Assembly: GCA_030430655.1 (NCBI GenBank)
Contig: JAUIKQ010000003.1
Span: 1 to 46,043 of the forward strand
Origin: Chlamydiia bacterium
Lineage (GTDB): Bacteria; Chlamydiota; Chlamydiia; Chlamydiales; Simkaniaceae
DNA length: 46,043 nucleotides
Direction: 5' to 3'
Shown one piece after another: positions 1 through 9,612 of this stretch. Each line of letters starts with the position of its first letter. The stretch's first letter is position 1. The notes below the pieces were generated by a model. It worked only from the letters and a program-made list of their open reading frames with translations, was not told the DNA's origin and ran no database searches. A program made the position numbers and the translations under genes.

Positions 1-488
1 TCCCTCCTCTATATGTAAGGAAAGATTCTAGCTAATGTTATATTTAAATGGAAAACCCTCTTGATGATTCGGCTTGATTTTTAGAATATTTTACGAATTC
101 CTCTCTTTGGTGCGGAATGGGAGCTTTATTTACTATTTATGATATAATGAGACCCAGGTATATTCAATATAAATTGCTCAAAACATACTTTAATTTAAAA
201 TGAGATTTCCTAATTGGGCTCACCATGACGCTAATATCACGAAAACCATGATTCTAGGAACATGCAAAGCTTATTATCGAAAAGCACCATAATCGATTAA
301 CAGTGATGCTGTATGGCTATGTCCTAAAAGTGTCAAAAATCGTCACTAATAGGGTATGGTAGGTGCAGTATGAATTGCATTTCCATGTCCCTAAAGTTAC
401 AAATATCCTAACTGCAAGGATACGCTGAACATAACAATATAAGCTTCAGGATGTTAATTTTAGGAAAAAATGTTGCAAAAGTGATGCA

Positions 489-527
489 AATGGCGTAGAC
501 TACACCAAAAATGGCGTAAATGGCGTA
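489..527 (+). promoter_or_regulatory. Putative operator: four TGGCGTA-type half-sites upstream of the HTH-Fic gene
   Basis: AATGGCGTA at 489-497, 510-518 and 519-527; inverted copy TACACCA at 501-507, making TGGCGTAG-A-CTACACCA a near-palindrome. Confidence 0.45.
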
Positions 528-539
528 AAGAGTGACGGT

Positions 540-1895
540 ATGTCTAAATTAGAGATAAATGAAGAATTGCAGCACATATTAGATATTATTGCTAAATATG
601 CTACTGGTGTGCAAATTGCGGAGATAAGCAGGCAATTGCCGATTCCTATATCGCAGCGGACTTTACTTAGACGCTTGTCCGCTTTAAAAGAAGCAAAAAA
701 AATAGAGTCAAAGGGTAAAAAAAATGCCACTCGCTATTATCCCATACAAAATGACTCATTGTTAAAACTTTCCGCAGAGGCTCAATCTTTAAAAAAGCAT
801 GTTAACCAAGCAATTCAAAAACGTGATCCGGTAGCTTACAATCGCAACTTCCTATATGACTATGAGCCAAATATTACATATTATTTGACGCAAATAGAAC
901 GTGCTCATTTGAAACAACAAGGTCAGCAGTTTGAACATGAGCTTGAAGCGGGTACTTATATTAAACAGATTTTGCATCGTTTGTTAATTGATTTATCTTG
1001 GAACTCTAGTCGACTTGAAGGTAATACGTATTCGCTATTAGAAACAGAGCGCTTAATTGAGTTTGGGGCGCAGGCAGATACTAAAACAGCATTTGAAACG
1101 CAAATGATAATGAACCATAAAGCTGCCATTGAGTTTATGGTTGAGTGTGCCAACGATCTTAAATTTAGTAAATATGTTGTTTTGAATATTCATGGTTTAT
1201 TGTCTAATAATTTACTAGCAAATCCAAAGGCTAGAGGGCAATTAAGGCAAATCCCAGTAGGAATAGGACGTACAGTTTATCATCCTCTAGAGATACCCCA
1301 GTTAATAGAAGAATGTTTTGTTCGTATTATAGATACAGCAGCAAAAATAATTGATCCTTTTGAACAGGCATTTTTTTCAATGGTACATTTACCGTATCTA
1401 CAACCATTTGAAGATGTTAACAAGCGAGTATCTCGCTTGACAGCTAATATTCCGTTAATAAGAAATAATTTGTCTCCTTTGTCTTTTATTGATGTGCCTA
1501 AAAATGATTATATTAGTGGGTTGCTTGCTATCTATGAGTTAAATAAAATAGAGCTAATGAGAGATGTATTTATTTGGGCATATGAGAGATCCTCTGCACA
1601 CTATAAATTAACTAGAAATTTGCTAGGAGAGCCTAATTTATTTCAAATGAAGTTTGATAAAAAGCTAAAAATTATAGTGCACTTAGTTGTGGAAAGTAAG
1701 CTTCATGGAGATGATCTGATTCGGACAATTGAAGATTGGTCTCGTGACAACATTAAATCATCAGACAGAGAAAAATTTATAAAGTTAGTGGAGCAAGAGC
1801 TTGCTAGTCTTCATATCGGTAATATAGCTATCTATAACATCAAACCAGTCTGTTTTGATGAATGGAAACAAGGCAGAGCGGCGGATAACGTGTAA
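540..1895 (+). CDS. Fic family protein with N-terminal winged-HTH-like domain
   Basis: 451-aa ORF. N-terminus resembles a DNA-binding HTH (ATGVQIAEISRQLPIPISQRTLLRRLSALKEAKKI). Inhibitory-helix-like motif SSRLEGN. Fic-like core VHLPYLQPFEDVNKRVSRLTANIPLI. Confidence 0.85.
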   Translation: MSKLEINEELQHILDIIAKYATGVQIAEISRQLPIPISQRTLLRRLSALKEAKKIESKGKKNATRYYPIQNDSLLKLSAEAQSLKKHVNQAIQKRDPVAYNRNFLYDYEPNITYYLTQIERAHLKQQGQQFEHELEAGTYIKQILHRLLIDLSWNSSRLEGNTYSLLETERLIEFGAQADTKTAFETQMIMNHKAAIEFMVECANDLKFSKYVVLNIHGLLSNNLLANPKARGQLRQIPVGIGRTVYHPLEIPQLIEECFVRIIDTAAKIIDPFEQAFFSMVHLPYLQPFEDVNKRVSRLTANIPLIRNNLSPLSFIDVPKNDYISGLLAIYELNKIELMRDVFIWAYERSSAHYKLTRNLLGEPNLFQMKFDKKLKIIVHLVVESKLHGDDLIRTIEDWSRDNIKSSDREKFIKLVEQELASLHIGNIAIYNIKPVCFDEWKQGRAADNV

Positions 1896-1935
1896 TAGGC
1901 AAACCTTGACCTGGCTGCTTATGGGCGCCAGGCTA

Positions 1936-2227
1936 AAAAACCTTCGTTGAATTTAGCTGCTCGTGGAGGTCTTTTGTCGCCCTCTTAAAACCCGAAGTTC
2001 AGGTTATTAATCTTCGAGGGGTTTCTTCCTTAAGTCTGACTGGACTAAATAGCCTTGCCAATATGCCAAAAGTTAAAAGAGTTTACTTAGACAAAGGTTG
2101 TATTGCTACACGTCCCGAAAAGAATCAAAACGGAAAAAAGATTTGTTACATAGAAAAGAACCCACCTAAGGAAATAACACCCACAGAAAACAGCAAAGCT
2201 CGGAGGGAATTAATACTCGATAAATAG
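1936..2227 (+). pseudogene. Remnant of an LRR-like protein related to the minus-strand cassette proteins at 8660-9454 and 11795-12646
   Basis: Open frame without early ATG: ...FVALLKPEVQVINLRGVSSLSLTGLNSLANMPKVKRVYLDKGCIATRPEKNQNGKKICYIEKNPPKEITPTENSKARRELILDK*. Resembles the LRR-like core plus ...NKSGEAIDISVD segment of the cassette proteins. Confidence 0.45.
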
Positions 2228-2250
2228 CAAAAATCGCCAAAGCAGTCCCT

Positions 2251-3459
2251 TTATAGCTGCTTGGCAATTTTTTCAACCCCTTCCAAAGCCTCTAATCCTT
2301 CTCCCAAGCGGTACTGCTCAAATTTGCGTGCTGTGGAAAGCACGCGCCTTTCCAAGCTTCCACACGCTAGATTGTACGCATCAACCGCCTTTGACAAGTG
2401 CTTTCCCGTATTAGACCAATGCTCTCTAAGGGTGGAAATCCGCCTATACAGCTCCTGCCCAAGGGCGCTAATTTCTTTGACGTGCTGCGATAGCCCCTCT
2501 TGCTTCCAGCCATAGGCTATCGAGCGCAGCAAACCAATTAAAGTCATGGGCGTTGCAAGCAAAACGCCTCGATCTACACCAAACTCTAGTAAAGAAGGGT
2601 CGTGCTGCAGCGCAGCACTTAAAAAAGCATCTGACGGCAGAAAAAGCACTACAAACTCGGGGCTATGGGAAAACCCTTTCCAGTACTCTTTTTTCCCAAG
2701 CGTTTGAACGTGAGCACGCATCAACCGAGCATGGGTGAGTAAATGGGATTTTTTTTCCTTCTCACACGTGGTCTGCATCGCTTCGAAATACGAGGTAAAA
2801 GGGGTTTTTGCATCCACAACTACCTTTTTGTCATCAGGCAGATGGACAATCACATCGGGCCGCATTCCTCCCCCTTCTGCAGAGGCTATAGAAACTTGCT
2901 CTTCAAAATCGCAGTGCTCAATCATGCCCGCCAGCTCTATTACACGCCGCAGCTGCAGCTCCCCCCACTTTCCCCCAGTCGTTGGCGATCTTAACGCCTT
3001 GACTAAGCACGCAGTCTCTTCTTTAAGGGCTTTTTCTGCTTCTATCATCGCCTGCATTTGCTCTTTTAGCCCTGTCTGCTCTGATTTGCGCTCTTTTTCT
3101 ACCGTTTGAATTCCCACCTCTAATTTAGACAACGTCTCCTTCACAGGGTTTAGAAGCTGGGCAATAGAAGCTTCTTTTTTTTCTAAGTACTGCAAATTTT
3201 GTTGCTCCGACTTCGCAAACGTCTCTTTCGCAAGCCCCAGAAAAGTTTGGTGATTTTTCTCAAGCATATCGTAAGAAAGCGCCTGAAACGTCTCTTTCAT
3301 ATGCTTTTCTATGTTATTTTTTTCTTCTACCTTTTGGTATGCCTCTTGCAGTTTCGCCTGGATACACCCGCACTCTACTTTTAGCTTTACGTGCGCTAAA
3401 TGCTCTTTTATCCAAAAGAAAATCACAAAGGCAAGGATAATGCAAAGCACAAAGGTCAT
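2251..3459 (-). CDS. rmuC: DNA recombination protein RmuC
   Basis: N-terminal TM, coiled coil, and RmuC core (SPTTGGKWGELQLRRVIELAGM, RPDVIVHLPDDKKVVVDAKTPF). Confidence 0.9.
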   Translation of the reverse strand: MTFVLCIILAFVIFFWIKEHLAHVKLKVECGCIQAKLQEAYQKVEEKNNIEKHMKETFQALSYDMLEKNHQTFLGLAKETFAKSEQQNLQYLEKKEASIAQLLNPVKETLSKLEVGIQTVEKERKSEQTGLKEQMQAMIEAEKALKEETACLVKALRSPTTGGKWGELQLRRVIELAGMIEHCDFEEQVSIASAEGGGMRPDVIVHLPDDKKVVVDAKTPFTSYFEAMQTTCEKEKKSHLLTHARLMRAHVQTLGKKEYWKGFSHSPEFVVLFLPSDAFLSAALQHDPSLLEFGVDRGVLLATPMTLIGLLRSIAYGWKQEGLSQHVKEISALGQELYRRISTLREHWSNTGKHLSKAVDAYNLACGSLERRVLSTARKFEQYRLGEGLEALEGVEKIAKQL

Positions 3460-4256
3460 GGACGCTTACACAAATGGCAAATGTTCATAATAGAGCCTGT
3501 AACCACATAGGCCATCGACAGCAGAAAAAAAATCAAAGGAAAATAGTACAAAATACCATACAGCAAGCAAATGGCTAAAATGACAGAGAGAAAAACTAAA
3601 TGATAAGCAGACACCCTTACATTTAGCGTCTTTAAACTGGGAAACTGCCAGCGACTAATCATTAAATAGCCAACAAGGAGCATTATCAACGATAAAACAA
3701 TAGTGCGGCAAGCAGCGCTCATTTTTACATAAGGAATAAAAGGAGAATGCAAAAAAAGCGTTGTCGAAATGACAACAGCCGCTCCTGCTGGGATTGGCAG
3801 GCCAGTAAACAAACGCTTATGCTGCAGCTGCGCTGCGCTGTCTCCTTTCACTTCTCCTGCCTTCACATTGAACCGCACCAACCGCAAAACGCCACAGATG
3901 GAATAGAGCATCGCACCTAAAATAGCAAAAAAAGCTAAAGTGGACGTGTGCTCTAAAGCAAAAGTCTTCAGTAACAACACAGAAGGAGCAACGCCAAAAG
4001 AAATAGCATCCGCCAAGGAATCAAAAAACGCGCCAAATTCATTTTCCGCCCGCAAAATACGGGCCACCATCCCGTCTAATAGATCTGCAAACGCTGCCAA
4101 CAAAAATAGTAAACTTGCGGACATCAGCATTTCGTAGGGAATAAAGGGAGTATTAAGCAGACTTACCCTAAAGATAATAAACAAACCACAGGCCAACCCA
4201 AATGCAGTGATCATGTTGGGAATCAGGTAAATTTTTTTCATCTGCGCGCTATCCAT
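3456..4256 (-). CDS. pssA: CDP-diacylglycerol--serine O-phosphatidyltransferase
   Basis: CDP-alcohol phosphatidyltransferase motif (DLLDGMVARILRAENEFGAFFDSLADAISFG); overlaps rmuC by 4 bp. Confidence 0.9.
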   Translation of the reverse strand: MDSAQMKKIYLIPNMITAFGLACGLFIIFRVSLLNTPFIPYEMLMSASLLFLLAAFADLLDGMVARILRAENEFGAFFDSLADAISFGVAPSVLLLKTFALEHTSTLAFFAILGAMLYSICGVLRLVRFNVKAGEVKGDSAAQLQHKRLFTGLPIPAGAAVVISTTLFLHSPFIPYVKMSAACRTIVLSLIMLLVGYLMISRWQFPSLKTLNVRVSAYHLVFLSVILAICLLYGILYYFPLIFFLLSMAYVVTGSIMNICHLCKRP

Positions 4257-4336
4257 CGCTTTTCCATTCTAGGTCTCCAACATAGCACACCTTCCTCTTA
4301 GACAGCACGGTTTTTTTCTGGACTTTAAGGACGGCT

Positions 4337-4395
4337 TTACCATATATAGTATAGGAAAAGCTCAAGTGCCACAACATGTGGTGTCTTGCCACATG
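4337..4395 (+). promoter_or_regulatory. Putative nrdA promoter/leader: NrdR-box-like sequence overlapping a -10-like TATAGT, followed by overlapping inverted repeats
   Basis: TTACCATATATAGTAT (4337-4352) resembles the NrdR box consensus as recalled. CCACA-ACA-TGTGG (4369-4381) overlaps CATGTGG-7nt-CCACATG (4375-4395). Confidence 0.4.
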
Positions 4396-4438
4396 AAAAT
4401 AAAGAAGTAACTGCCTAAAATCAAAAGGGTTAATATCT

Positions 4439-7400
4439 ATGCGTCAACAAAAACAAAACGACCGCCAAGCAAGAGTAAGTAATGGCGTGCAATGCGCGCC
4501 TAACTTAGACCTAATTAACATTGTTAAAAGAAATGGCACCTTGGCTCCTTTTTCCAAACAGCGCATTCAAACAGCGATTGAAATGGCATTTCGAGATGTG
4601 AAAAAGCTTGCCAAAAAGGAGGCTTTGGACAAAGACCTTGCAAACACCATAGAGAGACTCGCCCATCTTGTCACAGAAAAAATTCTCCAGCTTGCAGAAA
4701 AAGATGTATCTATTTCTGTAGAAGGGATACAAGACCTGGTAGAAGTTACCTTGATGAAAGAAGGTTTTTTGGATGTCGCTCGGGGATACATCATCTACAG
4801 GGATCAGCACAAACTATTGAGAGAAGAAGATCCACGCAATATCAAAATCTACCGTAACAACCACACCTTGCCTATTCGCTTTAACCCCATAAAAATTACC
4901 CATGCTCTGCACAGGCTTTTTGCAAATTATCAACAAGAGGGGCAAATCGACAACATCAACCTCTTAACAGCGGCTGTTGTGAAAAAAACGCTCGCGCTCG
5001 CCAGAAAAAATCCTTCTATTCATATCCACCATATTCAAGATCTTATTGAAGAGGTCTTGATGGAAGAAGGACACTTTCTTCTAGCAAAGGCCTACATTCT
5101 CGAGCGTGCTAACAAAGGACAGCAGTTCACTACGCCTTCCTCCTCAAGTGAGGAAATATTCACCATAAAACTCCCCGATGAGAGCTTAGAAAAAATCTCT
5201 AAATCCACTATTAGAGCGCATCTATCCAAAGCATGCGAGGAGTACAAAGAAGAGGTTTGCATAGAAACCCTTTTAAAACACACACTGAGCAACTTTTATG
5301 ACGAGATGCCCGTAGGAGAAATAGATACTGCCTGCATTATGGCAGCAAAAGCGCTCATTGAAAAAGAGCCCGCCTACTCCAATGTTGCAGCCAGTTTGCT
5401 GCGCGATAAAGGGTTTAAAGAAGCTCTTTCCACCTCCATTTTTGATGACGATGTCGAGCAAAAACAGAAAACGTATTTTAAGCAGTACATTAAAAAGGGC
5501 ATTGCTATCAAACGGCTTTCTCCTCAGCTCATCGAATTTGATTTGGAAATTTTAAGCGAGGCGCTTCAAATAGAGCGAGACAAAGCTATTTTGTATTTAG
5601 GGATGCAAACGCTTTATGATCGCTATTTTATTCATCACAATCATAAGCGCTTAGAAACACCACAGCTATTTTGGATGCGGGTTGCCATGGGGCTTGCTGT
5701 CAATGAAAAGGAGAAAAACAGGCGCGCCATTGAATTCTATGACCTCTTATCACAATTTTATTTTATTTCTAGTACGCCCACACTGTTCAATTCGGGCACA
5801 ATGCATTCTCAACTAAGTTCCTGCTACTTATCGACGATTCAGGATGACTTACATAATATTTTCAAGGTTATTGGAGATAATGCGCAGCTTTCTAAGTGGG
5901 CAGGAGGACTTGGCAATGATTGGACCTATGTGCGTGCGACCGGAGCTCGCATTCAGGGAACGAATGGCGAAAGTCAGGGCATCATCCCCTTTATCAAGGT
6001 CTCGAACGATACAGCAGTTGCTGTAAACCAAGGAGGTAAACGGAAAGGCGCGCTTTGTGCTTATTTAGAGGTTTGGCATTTAGACATTGAAGATTTCTTG
6101 GAGCTGCGCAAAAACACTGGGGATGAAAGAAGACGAACGCACGATATTAACACAGCAAATTGGGTGCCCGACCTTTTTATGAAACGTGTGCTCTGCGAAG
6201 GCACGTGGACTTTGTTTAGCCCCGATGAGGTGCCCGATCTACACGACCTGTATGGCAAAGCCTTCGAAAAGGCATATGTTGAATATGAAAAGCAAGCACT
6301 TGCTGGAAAACTCTGCCGCTATAAACAAATTCAGGCTATGGATTTGTGGCGTAAAATGCTGAGCATGCTATTCGAAACTGGCCACCCATGGATTACCTTC
6401 AAAGACCCTTGCAATATTCGCTCACCGCAAGATCATGTGGGCGTCATTCATAACTCGAATTTGTGTACAGAAATTACGCTCAATACGTCGCGAGATGAAA
6501 CCGCGGTTTGTAATCTGGGCTCTGTTAATTTAGTGAAGCACATGACCTCTTCTGGTCTCAATGAAGTGCAACTGCAACAGACAGTCCGCACCGCCATTCG
6601 CATGCTCGACAACGTGATCGATATAAATTTCTATCCCATTGAAGATGCAAAAAATGCGAATTTGCGTCACCGTCCTATTGGCCTTGGTCTCATGGGGTTC
6701 CAAGATGCCCTTGCTATCCGAAACATCAGCTACGCTTCTCATCAAGCTGTAGAGTTTGCAGACAAGAGCATGGAAATGCTCTCTTACTATGCCATTTTGG
6801 CCTCCAGCGAGCTTGCAAAAGAACGGGGAGTCTACTCTAGTTATGAAGGATCGAAATGGAAGCGGGGCCTTTTACCTATCGATACTCTCGAGCTTTTGAT
6901 AAAAGAGCGAGGAGAGTTTTGTGAGATAGACACTTCTTCTTCCATGGACTGGGACTTTGTGCGAGAACATGTTAAAAAATATGGCATGCGTAATAGCAAC
7001 ACCATGGCCATTGCGCCTACCGCAACAATCGCAAACATTATTGGCGTGACTTCCTCTATTGAACCCTTCTATAAACATCTTTATGCCAAATCCAACCTGT
7101 CTGGAGAGTTTACCATTATCAATCCTTACCTTGTCCAGGCGCTGAAAAAGCAGGGTTTGTGGGATGAGGAAATGGTAGATGATCTGAAATATTTTGATGG
7201 ATCGATTGCAGAAATCGAGCGCATTCCGGAAGATATAAAGAAGCTATTTCCTACAGCTTTTGAGATTCAGCCCGAGTGGCTGATTGAATGTGGTTCTAGA
7301 AGACAAAAATGGATTGACATGGCCCAATCGCTGAATTTGTATTTTGCTGATGTGAGTGGCAAACGGCTTCACCAAATGTATATACATGGATGGAAAAGAG

Positions 7401-7600
7401 GGATTAAAACCTACTACTATCTCCGCTCCACGGGAGCCACGCACATCGAAAAATCTACTACCGATATCAACAAAAGAGGGCTACAGCCAAAATGGATGAA
7501 GAATAGCTCTCCTTCTGCAAGGATAACTATAAATCGAGCGCAAGAAACGGAAGCAGCCCCCGCATGCGCGCTGGGAGAAGAGTGCGAAAGTTGCCAGTAA
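4439..7600 (+). CDS. nrdA: Ribonucleoside-diphosphate reductase alpha subunit with multiple N-terminal ATP-cone-like domains
   Basis: 1053 aa. Class I R1 motifs (SSCYLSTIQDDLHNIFK, GGLGNDWTYVRATGARI, NLCTEITLNTS, MAIAPTATIANIIGV). Successive cone-like segments (IVKRNGTLAPFSKQRI, IKIYRNNHTLPIRFNPIKI, FTIKLPDESLEKISKSTI). Confidence 0.95.
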   Translation: MRQQKQNDRQARVSNGVQCAPNLDLINIVKRNGTLAPFSKQRIQTAIEMAFRDVKKLAKKEALDKDLANTIERLAHLVTEKILQLAEKDVSISVEGIQDLVEVTLMKEGFLDVARGYIIYRDQHKLLREEDPRNIKIYRNNHTLPIRFNPIKITHALHRLFANYQQEGQIDNINLLTAAVVKKTLALARKNPSIHIHHIQDLIEEVLMEEGHFLLAKAYILERANKGQQFTTPSSSSEEIFTIKLPDESLEKISKSTIRAHLSKACEEYKEEVCIETLLKHTLSNFYDEMPVGEIDTACIMAAKALIEKEPAYSNVAASLLRDKGFKEALSTSIFDDDVEQKQKTYFKQYIKKGIAIKRLSPQLIEFDLEILSEALQIERDKAILYLGMQTLYDRYFIHHNHKRLETPQLFWMRVAMGLAVNEKEKNRRAIEFYDLLSQFYFISSTPTLFNSGTMHSQLSSCYLSTIQDDLHNIFKVIGDNAQLSKWAGGLGNDWTYVRATGARIQGTNGESQGIIPFIKVSNDTAVAVNQGGKRKGALCAYLEVWHLDIEDFLELRKNTGDERRRTHDINTANWVPDLFMKRVLCEGTWTLFSPDEVPDLHDLYGKAFEKAYVEYEKQALAGKLCRYKQIQAMDLWRKMLSMLFETGHPWITFKDPCNIRSPQDHVGVIHNSNLCTEITLNTSRDETAVCNLGSVNLVKHMTSSGLNEVQLQQTVRTAIRMLDNVIDINFYPIEDAKNANLRHRPIGLGLMGFQDALAIRNISYASHQAVEFADKSMEMLSYYAILASSELAKERGVYSSYEGSKWKRGLLPIDTLELLIKERGEFCEIDTSSSMDWDFVREHVKKYGMRNSNTMAIAPTATIANIIGVTSSIEPFYKHLYAKSNLSGEFTIINPYLVQALKKQGLWDEEMVDDLKYFDGSIAEIERIPEDIKKLFPTAFEIQPEWLIECGSRRQKWIDMAQSLNLYFADVSGKRLHQMYIHGWKRGIKTYYYLRSTGATHIEKSTTDINKRGLQPKWMKNSSPSARITINRAQETEAAPACALGEECESCQ

Positions 7601-7623
7601 ATTGAACATAAAAGGAGAGAGAG

Positions 7624-8646
7624 ATGAGTAATAAACAACGGATCCAAGTGAGAGATAAGCGACTTATTAATTGTAAGGCCGTAGACGTCAATCAGTTAAT
7701 GCCACTAAAGTACAAATGGGCTTGGGAGCACTACTTAAACGGTTGCGCAAACCACTGGATGCCCTCGGAAGTGGCCATGGCAAAAGATATTGAAATGTGG
7801 AAGTCAAGTAAGCTCTCAGAAAGTGAACGCCACCTGATTATGCGCAATTTAGGTTTCTTTTCTACAGCAGAAAGCCTGGTAGCCAATAACATCACTTTGG
7901 CGATATTTAAACATGTTACGAATCCAGAATGTCGTCAATATCTACTAAGGCAAGCGTTTGAAGAGGCAATTCACACCCATACCTTCCATTATATCGTTGA
8001 GTCTTTGAACCTGGATGAAGGGGAAATCTTTAACATGTATAACGAGATTCCCGCTATTCATGAAAAAGATAAATTTGAAATGGAGTTAACAGAAGATGTG
8101 CTCAAAACCACCTTTTCTACAGACAGCTTCGAGGGAGCACAAAAGTTTTTGGAAAATCTTATCGGTTTTTACATCATCATGGAGGGCATTTTCTTCTATA
8201 GCGGCTTTGCTATGATACTCTCTTTACACAGACAAAACAAGATGACAGGTATCGGAGAACAGTTTCAGTACATTTTGCGGGACGAAACCATCCACTTGAA
8301 TTTCGGGATTGATCTTATCAATGGCATCAAGGAAGAAAACAAAGACCTTTGGTCTACAGATTTTCAACAGCGCACGCTCGCCCTGATACAAGAGGCGGTT
8401 GAGCTGGAGATCTGCTACGCACAAGACTGCTTACCTAAAGGTATTTTAGGCTTAAGCGCCCCGATGTTTAGAGAATACACGCAATATATAGCAGATAGAA
8501 GACTGGAAAGAATTGGGTTGAGCGCACACTACCACTCTAAAAACCCCTTTCCTTGGATGAGTGAAACGATTGATCTTGGAAAAGAAAAGAATTTTTTTGA
8601 AACAAGGGTGACCGAGTACCAATCTTCTGCCTCTTTGACATGGTAA
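7624..8646 (+). CDS. nrdB: Ribonucleoside-diphosphate reductase beta subunit, chlamydial class Ic type
   Basis: 340 aa. [18 protein letters not shown] has Phe at the usual tyrosyl-radical position. [12 protein letters not shown] and [22 protein letters not shown] present. Confidence 0.95.
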   Translation: MSNKQRIQVRDKRLINCKAVDVNQLMPLKYKWAWEHYLNGCANHWMPSEVAMAKDIEMWKSSKLSESERHLIMRNLGFFSTAESLVANNITLAIFKHVTNPECRQYLLRQAFEEAIHTHTFHYIVESLNLDEGEIFNMYNEIPAIHEKDKFEMELTEDVLKTTFSTDSFEGAQKFLENLIGFYIIMEGIFFYSGFAMILSLHRQNKMTGIGEQFQYILRDETIHLNFGIDLINGIKEENKDLWSTDFQQRTLALIQEAVELEICYAQDCLPKGILGLSAPMFREYTQYIADRRLERIGLSAHYHSKNPFPWMSETIDLGKEKNFFETRVTEYQSSASLTW

Positions 8647-8659
8647 GAGGAGGGGCTCT

Positions 8660-9454
8660 CTATAGAGGTGGTAGAATCAATCGCTGCTTAGGGCCGCTCT
8701 TATTAGTAGACCCCCTTCTTTCTCCAACGAGCGGAGGAGGGGTAGTTTTTTCTTGAGTGCAAGACTCCCCAGAGGGATCAAAATATAGCATATTGGGATT
8801 ATGCAATGCCTGAAATAGCGAAGGCAAGCCATCGTTATTGGGTGTTCTTCGATACCCTGTTTTACCCGTTTTCTGCCCTCCCTCTTCGGTGCTTTTCTCC
8901 TTACATAGCTGCAGCGTTTTAGGCGGTGTTTTAAAACCTAGACTGCAAGAGGTAGCATCCGTCTTATGTAAAGGAGGCCTGTGGGTAACGGTTAAATTAA
9001 TTTTTTCCCCATTTTTGTTGCAAGGCATATGTAAGTCACGGTCAGACCGTGAAAAAGAACATGTCAGTTCTTTTACTGGCGTATCCTTCAGAAAAGTCAA
9101 GTCTTGCACAGAAACCTGGCTAAGATCTATTTTGTGCAAATCAATACATTGAGGCACAAGCTTTACAACATGGGGGAAATCTGTAGGGCAGCTTACTTGT
9201 ATTGCCTTTATATCCTTCATTGCCTTTACTTCCGCTTCCTTTAAAAGCCGCCAAGCGACTTCATACTCCGGCTTTTCCTTTACAATTGATCGATAAATCT
9301 GCGAAGTTCGCTGGTTTATGTTTCGAAAAGTATGGCATGCCTCCCAATAGGTGAAAAAAGGACACAAAACGTGCTGTGTTACATCGCCTATTTCAAAAAG
9401 TTGATGGCCGTTTGAAACACTAGGCATAATATAGCACCAAATAAATTTTTTCAT
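8660..9454 (-). CDS. F-box-like/LRR-like protein, cassette copy A; start may be internal Met at 9427
   Basis: MPSVSNGHQLFEIGDVTQHVLCPFFTYWEACHTFRNINQ aligns with MAVSSNALFSCQDVMQHGIFPYIPDEEVEHFGKINK of the ORF at 11795-12646. LRR-like middle and disordered polar/Pro-rich tail. Confidence 0.6.
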   Translation of the reverse strand: MKKFIWCYIMPSVSNGHQLFEIGDVTQHVLCPFFTYWEACHTFRNINQRTSQIYRSIVKEKPEYEVAWRLLKEAEVKAMKDIKAIQVSCPTDFPHVVKLVPQCIDLHKIDLSQVSVQDLTFLKDTPVKELTCSFSRSDRDLHMPCNKNGEKINLTVTHRPPLHKTDATSCSLGFKTPPKTLQLCKEKSTEEGGQKTGKTGYRRTPNNDGLPSLFQALHNPNMLYFDPSGESCTQEKTTPPPLVGERRGSTNKSGPKQRLILPPL

Positions 9455-9612
9455 TTACCTGTTCTTAATTAGGACTGATAAATGCAGGTATTAAAATTAA
9501 ATAAGCAATGTAACATATTTAAATGATTAATGAAAATAACAATAATTATTTTAATGTTGATTTTTTTTATTTTTTTAAATAAAGTATATGTAATTATATT
9601 TTAAGATTACGT

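Noticed and set aside
1-488. Possible transposase remnant in the AT-rich left end
   Set aside because: Only short open stretches; no DDE motif or terminal repeats could be supported.
500-730. Minus-strand 76-aa ORF overlapping the Fic start
   Set aside because: Antisense to a convincing CDS and its repeats; no recognisable protein features.
1907-1936. CCTGGC...GCCAGG hairpin after the Fic gene as a terminator
   Set aside because: 11-nt loop and no U-tract; could be chance.
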